A stretch of 10,511 nucleotides of DNA, from contig CALAEB010000334.1 of NCBI GenBank assembly GCA_937890875.1, positions 1 through 10,511 of the forward strand. The letters are read 5' to 3'. Source of the stretch: an uncultured Anaerolineaceae bacterium. Lineage in GTDB: Bacteria > Chloroflexota > Anaerolineae > Anaerolineales > Anaerolineaceae. Shown piece by piece: positions 7,210-10,511 of the stretch. Position 1 is the stretch's first letter; each line of letters opens with the position of its first letter. The notes under the pieces were generated by a model. It did no database searches and was not told where the DNA came from. It saw only the letters and a program-made list of their open reading frames with translations. The translations under genes were made by a program, and so were the position numbers.

Positions 7210-7238
7210 ATAATCTGATTATTATAACAAATTCCATC

Positions 7239-7253
7239 ACCGGGATTCCCGGT
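7239..7253. promoter_or_regulatory. Perfect 15-bp palindrome upstream of the redox promoter
   Basis: ACCGGGATTCCCGGT is a perfect 7+1+7 inverted repeat centred about 72 bases before the predicted transcription start. That position suits an activator or an upstream operator. No regulator can be named from the sequence. Confidence 0.4.
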
Positions 7254-7324
7254 TTGTTAAGACCCGCAGCAATTCGAATTTTGAATAATTTCTTTCGAAA
7301 AATTCGAAAAATAAGGAAACTTGC

Positions 7325-7373
7325 GGTTCTGTTGGCTTTGTGCAAAATCAACAGAACCACAGAGCCTTTTTTT
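7325..7373 (+). promoter_or_regulatory. Interlocked hairpins ending in a T run: candidate attenuator
   Basis: Stem A pairs GGTTCTGTTG (7325-7334) with CAACAGAACC (7349-7358), a perfect 10-bp match. Stem B pairs GGCTTTGTG (7334-7342) with CACAGAGCC (7358-7366), nine pairs including one G-U, and is followed at once by seven T residues (7367-7373). The arms are interleaved (A, B, A', B'), so A and B either exclude one another or form a pseudoknot. Stem B plus the T run is a textbook intrinsic terminator on the plus strand, and A would be its competitor. No clear gene follows on that strand, so the target is unknown. Confidence 0.5.
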
Positions 7374-7683
7374 CCATATAGCGAACCGCTGCAGGGCCTG
7401 CCAATTAATGATTATTTATTAGATAAAGTATACTTCAAGTTCCGTTGAAAAGTGAAATCCGGCATGGCAATTCGAAATGTAAACGGAATACGCTGCAGTC
7501 CGCTTTTATTTAAAAAGAGTTTTTCCGAATTCCCGGGTCCGGCAAACAGGCATTCGTTACGCCGACACCCGGAGCCTGTATTAAAACGAAAGCAGCCTGT
7601 TCAATCTGAGAAGGCTGCCGCATCGCTCAAAAACGGCCCGGATATCCGAAGGACCCGCAATTCGAACGGTCAAAAAGTATATC

Positions 7684-7735
7684 TCCAGGGTTCATGGGCT
7701 TGTGCTTTGCACAGCCCCATGAACCCTGGATTTTT
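7684..7735. terminator. Strong hairpin terminator downstream of the secreted-protein gene
   Basis: TCCAGGGTTCATGGG (7684-7698) pairs perfectly with CCCATGAACCCTGGA (7716-7730). The stem continues, after one mismatch and a G-U pair, into TGTGC/GCACA closed by a TTT loop. Five T residues follow on the plus strand (7731-7735). On the minus strand a T run (complement of 7672-7676) lies about seven bases past the stem. It sits about 57 bases past the stop of the minus-strand gene ending at 7787, which it probably terminates; it may work in both directions. Confidence 0.8.
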
Positions 7736-7786
7736 CTCTATCTGAGAGGATTCCTTATATTCCGAATTCCTGCTGAGAGAAGCCGG

Positions 7787-9466
7787 TTATTCGACAATTA
7801 TCTTCGTCGGAGCGCTTGAAACTTCGGTTCCCGACACTTCCACCGTCCAGGTATACGTTCCGACCGGCAAAGAATCGGACGGGATAAAGAACGCCTGCTG
7901 ATCGGTACAGGTCAAACCATCTGCTTCACAGGTCAGCGGCCCGATCTCGGCCTTTTTCCCCGCTTCGTCCGTTACCCGCAGCAAATATCCGCTGGCTTCC
8001 GTCGCCCCTTCCGGCAGCACCCAGCGGAATAACGGCCGGGACTGCACAATTGTGCCGTCTTTCGGATAGATAATTTCGATACCGTAAACTTCGTCCGAAA
8101 CGTTGAAAATGAGAGAGGCCAGAGCACCTTCCGCGCCATAGGTGGAAACAGGAATAACCTCAATCCGGTAATTTTCCGCAACCGGGATGGAAGCAAATTC
8201 CAGTGTACATTGTTTCTCGTCACACCATAACGTGTCCCGATCCATCACGGTATCCAGCAGATTATTCCCGGCGGCGTCAAAGACTGCGACTTTAAATGAC
8301 TCGACAGTTTTTCCCGGATCGCTCCAAAGAATTGAGGATGTTTCGGAACCGATCACACCGTTTTCAGCAGGGCTCAGGAATATGACTTCTTTCGGCGCTT
8401 CGTTCAAAGTAAAAGCGGCGTTGGCGGTTCCCCAGGTCACACCCGCTGCCGAACCGCCTGAAATCTTCCAGGAATAGTTGCCGGCCGCTGGCAGCTGAAA
8501 ACCAGGGTTAAACGTGCACGATTCATAATTACAGGCGGAGCGGTCGACTGTGCCGTTATAAATTACTTTTCCGCCGCTGTCATAAACCGCGATCCAATAT
8601 AATTCCGCACCGGTCAGCGCCCGCCAGGAAAACACCGGAGCGGTATCCTGGATATTCCCGGATGGACTGATCGGGGTCGGCACCGTATTCGTTACCGTAG
8701 CCGGCACACTGGTTGCGACGGGTGTAGTCGTTCCTCCGCTATAGCTGCAGGTTGTACAATACATGTAGAATGCCAGTTCGTTCGACCAGTTGCTGACGGA
8801 GTTATTACTGTACCCGCGCACACGCCACACATAATTGCCTGCCGGCAGAAATGTGTCGGTCGTTATATAGCAGCGATAATTCTCGCAGCGGATTTCATCG
8901 GCATCCCAGTAACGATCCATCATCACCTGTCCGGTATTCGCATGAATAATCCGGATTCGGTATTCATACACGTTATCCTGTACATCGGTAAAAACAAAAG
9001 TGGTAAACCGGTTATCATAAATCGTGCCGGAGGGAGAAAACGCATCCGGCGTGGAAATATTTGAATTCAGCGTGAATTCCAGCGTATCGGACCGGGTGGA
9101 ACCCTGCGAATTGGTCGCGGTCACATACCACTCATACTCCCCTTCGAAAGGAAGTGTTGTCGAGACCGAACAGCGGCCGGCGGCGCAGCTCGCGTCGGAG
9201 GCCGAAAGCGACAATGTTCCCGAATCACCGCTATTCGAGCTCCAGGAAACCGTATAACTTTCCGCATTCGCCGCCGGGTCCCAGTAAAATACCAATGAGC
9301 GCGAAAAATTTCCCCATCCCCGCGGGCTGATCGGGTTCGGTTTATCCGGAACCGTTATATTCGGCGGACTGGCCGTGACTGATTGGGCGCTAACAGCCAT
9401 GATATTGCCGGCAATTGCCAGGATTCCAATCAGGAATAAAAGTTCGATTTTAAGTCTTTTGTCCAT
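7787..9466 (-). CDS. Secreted protein of five Ig/FN3-like repeats, each with a close cysteine pair
   Basis: 559 aa from the chosen ATG. A Sec signal peptide is clear: basic MDKRLK, a hydrophobic core (about 9-22), and likely cleavage after AVSA near residue 27. Five beta-sandwich-like repeats of about 95-105 residues follow (about 42-134, 138-238, 263-355, 358-456, 459-559), with recurring P-x-S-P-x-G openings, a W in the second strand, and a closing G-x-Y-x-W unit. Each repeat has a close cysteine pair just before that unit: Cys94/99, 194/199, 312/317, 415/420 and 513/520. Four are C-x4-C and the last C-x6-C, suggesting a disulfide per domain. A Thr/Pro/Val-rich linker (about 239-262), with a CTTC just before it, separates domains 2 and 3. 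No catalytic motif, LPxTG or lipobox is seen. The frame opens with GTG at 9472, but AGGAAGG is five bases from the ATG at 9466, so that start is preferred. A surface adhesion or glycan-binding role is only a guess. Confidence 0.8.
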   Translation of the reverse strand: MDKRLKIELLFLIGILAIAGNIMAVSAQSVTASPPNITVPDKPNPISPRGWGNFSRSLVFYWDPAANAESYTVSWSSNSGDSGTLSLSASDASCAAGRCSVSTTLPFEGEYEWYVTATNSQGSTRSDTLEFTLNSNISTPDAFSPSGTIYDNRFTTFVFTDVQDNVYEYRIRIIHANTGQVMMDRYWDADEIRCENYRCYITTDTFLPAGNYVWRVRGYSNNSVSNWSNELAFYMYCTTCSYSGGTTTPVATSVPATVTNTVPTPISPSGNIQDTAPVFSWRALTGAELYWIAVYDSGGKVIYNGTVDRSACNYESCTFNPGFQLPAAGNYSWKISGGSAAGVTWGTANAAFTLNEAPKEVIFLSPAENGVIGSETSSILWSDPGKTVESFKVAVFDAAGNNLLDTVMDRDTLWCDEKQCTLEFASIPVAENYRIEVIPVSTYGAEGALASLIFNVSDEVYGIEIIYPKDGTIVQSRPLFRWVLPEGATEASGYLLRVTDEAGKKAEIGPLTCEADGLTCTDQQAFFIPSDSLPVGTYTWTVEVSGTEVSSAPTKIIVE

Positions 9467-9573
9467 ATTCACCTTCCTGTTGATTTAACGAGATCGAGCT
9501 GCATTTAGTTTCAGCGAAATTTTTAAAATCATCCAGCAATATTTGTTTATCTGATGACCACAAACCAATTTTC

Positions 9574-9579
9574 ATTATA
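9574..9579 (-). promoter_or_regulatory. Possible -10 box for the secreted-protein gene
   Basis: A perfect TATAAT on the minus strand, about 110 bases before the ATG at 9466. The hexamer at -35 spacing (GGAATT) is poor, so either activation is needed or this is chance in AT-rich DNA. Confidence 0.35.
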
Positions 9580-9641
9580 AAGCAAACGGAAGCAACAATT
9601 CCCAGAATTCAACAGCAATCCGAAGTTTAAATAACCCTTTT

Positions 9642-9674
9642 CAAAAAAGACTGTGGCGCTGATGGCTTTGCGCC
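9642..9674 (-). terminator. Weak terminator candidate after the LuxR-type gene
   Basis: On the minus strand a 5-bp stem GGCGC/GCGCC (9670-9674 with 9655-9659) is followed, after a short spacer, by six T residues (complement of 9643-9648). The stem is short and the spacer is longer than usual. The rest of the 284-base gap between the two genes shows nothing else I can name. Confidence 0.3.
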
Positions 9675-9750
9675 CTATCCAAACACGCCCCGGATTGAAA
9701 CCACGCCTGAAAGGGATCAGTCACGCTTCAAAACAAAAATACCGCCCAGT

Positions 9751-10134
9751 TTAAAATATGGTTAAATCCCGGCTGTACCTTGCGATCAATTCACTTCGCG
9801 TATCGACATTGTAGATTTGTTTTGCACTTTTAATATGGTATTTAACCGTATAAACGCTGATATGCAACGCACGCGCGACTTGCTCGATCGAGTCCCCGTC
9901 AATCAGCCGTTCGATAACCCGGATCTGCCGCTCATTCAGCTCGGGACAGATCTTTTTTTGCCGTTTCCCGGAGACCACCAACACACCTTCGATCAGGCGG
10001 TATTCACGCTTGTCATAATGAAAAGGGAACCGCCAGCTGCCGGTTTCCATTTTTCGGATAATTTCATCCGCTGAAAACTCAGATTCGCTGAGCAGGATAT
10101 TTTTGCTGTCCAAAATATACAGAATTTGTGTCAT
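9751..10134 (-). CDS. Small LuxR/GerE-type helix-turn-helix transcriptional regulator
   Basis: 127 aa. The C-terminal half (about 64-123) is a LuxR/GerE-type DNA-binding domain: LNERQIRVIERLIDG opens it, then IEQVARALHIS and the recognition helix VYTVKYHIKSAK, ending with VDTRSELIARY. The usual Glu after the first Arg (LTxRE) is Gln here. The N-terminal 60 residues are too short for a standard receiver domain and lack its Asp pattern; they may be a small sensory or dimerisation unit that I do not recognise. The start is ATG with only a weak GGGA nine bases upstream. It lies directly upstream of, and in the same direction as, the secreted-protein gene, and might control it or itself. The target is not established. 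Confidence 0.85.
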   Translation of the reverse strand: MTQILYILDSKNILLSESEFSADEIIRKMETGSWRFPFHYDKREYRLIEGVLVVSGKRQKKICPELNERQIRVIERLIDGDSIEQVARALHISVYTVKYHIKSAKQIYNVDTRSELIARYSRDLTIF

Positions 10135-10189
10135 AGTTCAATTCCCATTACGACAAATAATAGAACTTATTTTCTAATTTGTAGTTCAA
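10134..10189. promoter_or_regulatory. Repeated TAGTTCAA/GAACT motifs upstream of the LuxR-type gene
   Basis: TAGTTCAA occurs at 10134-10141 and again at 10182-10189, and an inverted GAACT lies between them at 10163-10167. The GAACT and second AGTTC half-sites are 20 bases apart centre to centre, two helical turns, which suits a dimeric regulator. A possible -10 TATTAT lies in the same stretch on the minus strand, without a good -35. Autoregulation is inferred only. Confidence 0.3.
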
Positions 10190-10292
10190 ATATAGATCAT
10201 TTTTTTCTTCCTGTCAATAGGATTTTTGGGATCGCATCCATTCAAATTTCTGCGGTATTCTGTTCAATGTTCCCGGAAACAGACCGGAATAT

Positions 10293-10332
10293 AAAAAGGC
10301 TGATTCGATGAAAAACCGAATCAGCCTTTTTT
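10293..10332. terminator. Bidirectional intrinsic terminator between the tRNA and the LuxR-type gene
   Basis: AAAAAGGCTGATTCG (10293-10307) pairs perfectly with CGAATCAGCCTTTTT (10317-10331) around a 9-base loop. The A and T tails give a T run on either strand. On the minus strand it ends the tRNA-Pro transcript, whose 3' end is 18 bases away. Confidence 0.85.
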
Positions 10333-10349
10333 CCCGGCTAAGGAATTTG

Positions 10350-10424
10350 TCGGGGCACTGGGATTTGAACCCAGGGCCTCTTGCACCCCATGCAAGCGCG
10401 CTAGCCGGGCTGCGCCATGCCCCG
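10350..10424 (-). tRNA. tRNA-Pro (anticodon GGG)
   Basis: The minus strand folds into a full 75-base cloverleaf. The acceptor stem is CGGGGCA/TGCCCCG with discriminator A. The D arm is GCGC/GCGC with a 10-base loop, and the anticodon stem is CTTGC/GCAAG with loop ATGGGGT, giving anticodon GGG for codon CCC. The variable loop has five bases, and the T arm is CTGGG-TTCAAAT-CCCAG. The 3' CCA is not encoded (CAA follows), so it would be added after transcription. Confidence 0.95.
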
Positions 10425-10436
10425 GACAACGTCATT

Positions 10437-10464
10437 ATTATACTCTGATTTCACAATTCCACAA
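10437..10464 (-). promoter_or_regulatory. Promoter of tRNA-Pro
   Basis: On the minus strand: TTGTGG (10459-10464), a 16-base spacer, then a perfect TATAAT (10437-10442), placing the start a few bases before the tRNA 5' end at 10424. The remaining bases to the right edge (10465-10511) show only a small GATCC/GGATC stem (10486-10500) and no gene I can support. Confidence 0.6.
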
Positions 10465-10511
10465 GGAATCCGGTTCCGTCGCAGCGATCCAAAACGGATC
10501 CTTTCGCATAA

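Larger units (their letters stand above)
7254..7786. other. Non-coding interval between the redox operon and the secreted-protein gene
   Basis: About 530 bases with no open frame that looks like a protein: those present are short, Arg/Pro-rich, or run through a strong terminator. It holds interlocked hairpins ending in a T run (7325-7373), a 7-bp stem GCAGCCT/AGGCTGC (7592-7598 and 7612-7618), the palindrome CGGATATCCG (7639-7648), and a strong terminator (7684-7735). The decamer GCAATTCGAA occurs three times (7269, 7467, 7657), and two further TTCGAA sites occur at 7294 and 7303. It could be decayed sequence, or could encode a structured RNA read on the plus strand. Confidence 0.5.

Noticed and set aside
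7452..7745. 97-codon plus-strand open frame beginning at GTG
   Set aside because: Arg/Pro/Ser-rich, no recognisable motif, no Shine-Dalgarno, and it runs through the strong terminator hairpin at 7684-7735.
9467..9472. GTG start two codons upstream for the secreted protein
   Set aside because: AGGAAGG would directly abut this GTG, whereas the ATG at 9466 is at proper spacing.
1..10511. CRISPR array or insertion sequence
   Set aside because: I found no regularly spaced direct repeats of CRISPR length and no transposase-like frame; the repeats seen are short or single palindromes.

Overview
The window reads as chromosomal DNA of an anaerobic or fermentative bacterium of moderate GC content. 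The gene style (a HydB/NuoF-like flavoprotein, a polyferredoxin membrane protein, and a secreted multi-domain beta-sandwich protein with Thr/Pro/Val linkers) would fit a Chloroflexota/Anaerolineae-type lineage. That placement is an impression from protein character, not a measured result.

Layout: (a) 21-296, minus strand: a CsoR-type metal-sensing repressor with its own promoter. (b) 535-1242, plus strand: a 235-residue DUF5343-like protein behind a promoter whose -10 box sits inside an inverted repeat. It is followed by an 89-bp imperfect palindrome containing a terminator-like hairpin. (c) 1408-7080, minus strand: a three-gene redox operon transcribed in the order NuoE/HydC-like, NuoF/HydB-like (1005 aa), and a 692-aa membrane iron-sulfur protein, with a good promoter at 7181-7209. 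(d) 7254-7786: about 530 bp with no credible gene but several strong hairpins. (e) 7787-9466, minus strand: a secreted protein of five Ig/FN3-like repeats, each with a close cysteine pair. (f) 9751-10134, minus strand: a small LuxR/GerE-type DNA-binding protein. (g) 10350-10424, minus strand: tRNA-Pro(GGG), with a bidirectional terminator on its 3' side.

The most interesting part is the redox operon. Its first two proteins look like the diaphorase arm of complex I or of trimeric [FeFe]-hydrogenases (HydC and HydB). The third begins like HydA/NuoG, with a [2Fe-2S] domain and two [4Fe-4S] motifs, but has no H-cluster or other catalytic domain. Instead it continues into a NapH-like four-helix membrane module with two more cubane motifs, a fifth hydrophobic segment preceded by a Tat-like Lys-Arg, and a NapG/MauM-like domain with four further cubane motifs. 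I infer a membrane-bound electron conduit that would take electrons from a cytoplasmic pyridine nucleotide or ferredoxin towards the membrane or the cell exterior. The flavoprotein is odd in three ways: a degenerate second thioredoxin-like ferredoxin domain at its N-terminus, a long disordered linker, and replacement of several acidic residues usually conserved in the NADH/FMN pocket.

Start codons were chosen from Shine-Dalgarno and promoter positions. For three genes (the CsoR-like, NuoE-like and secreted proteins) the preferred start lies inside the longest open frame.
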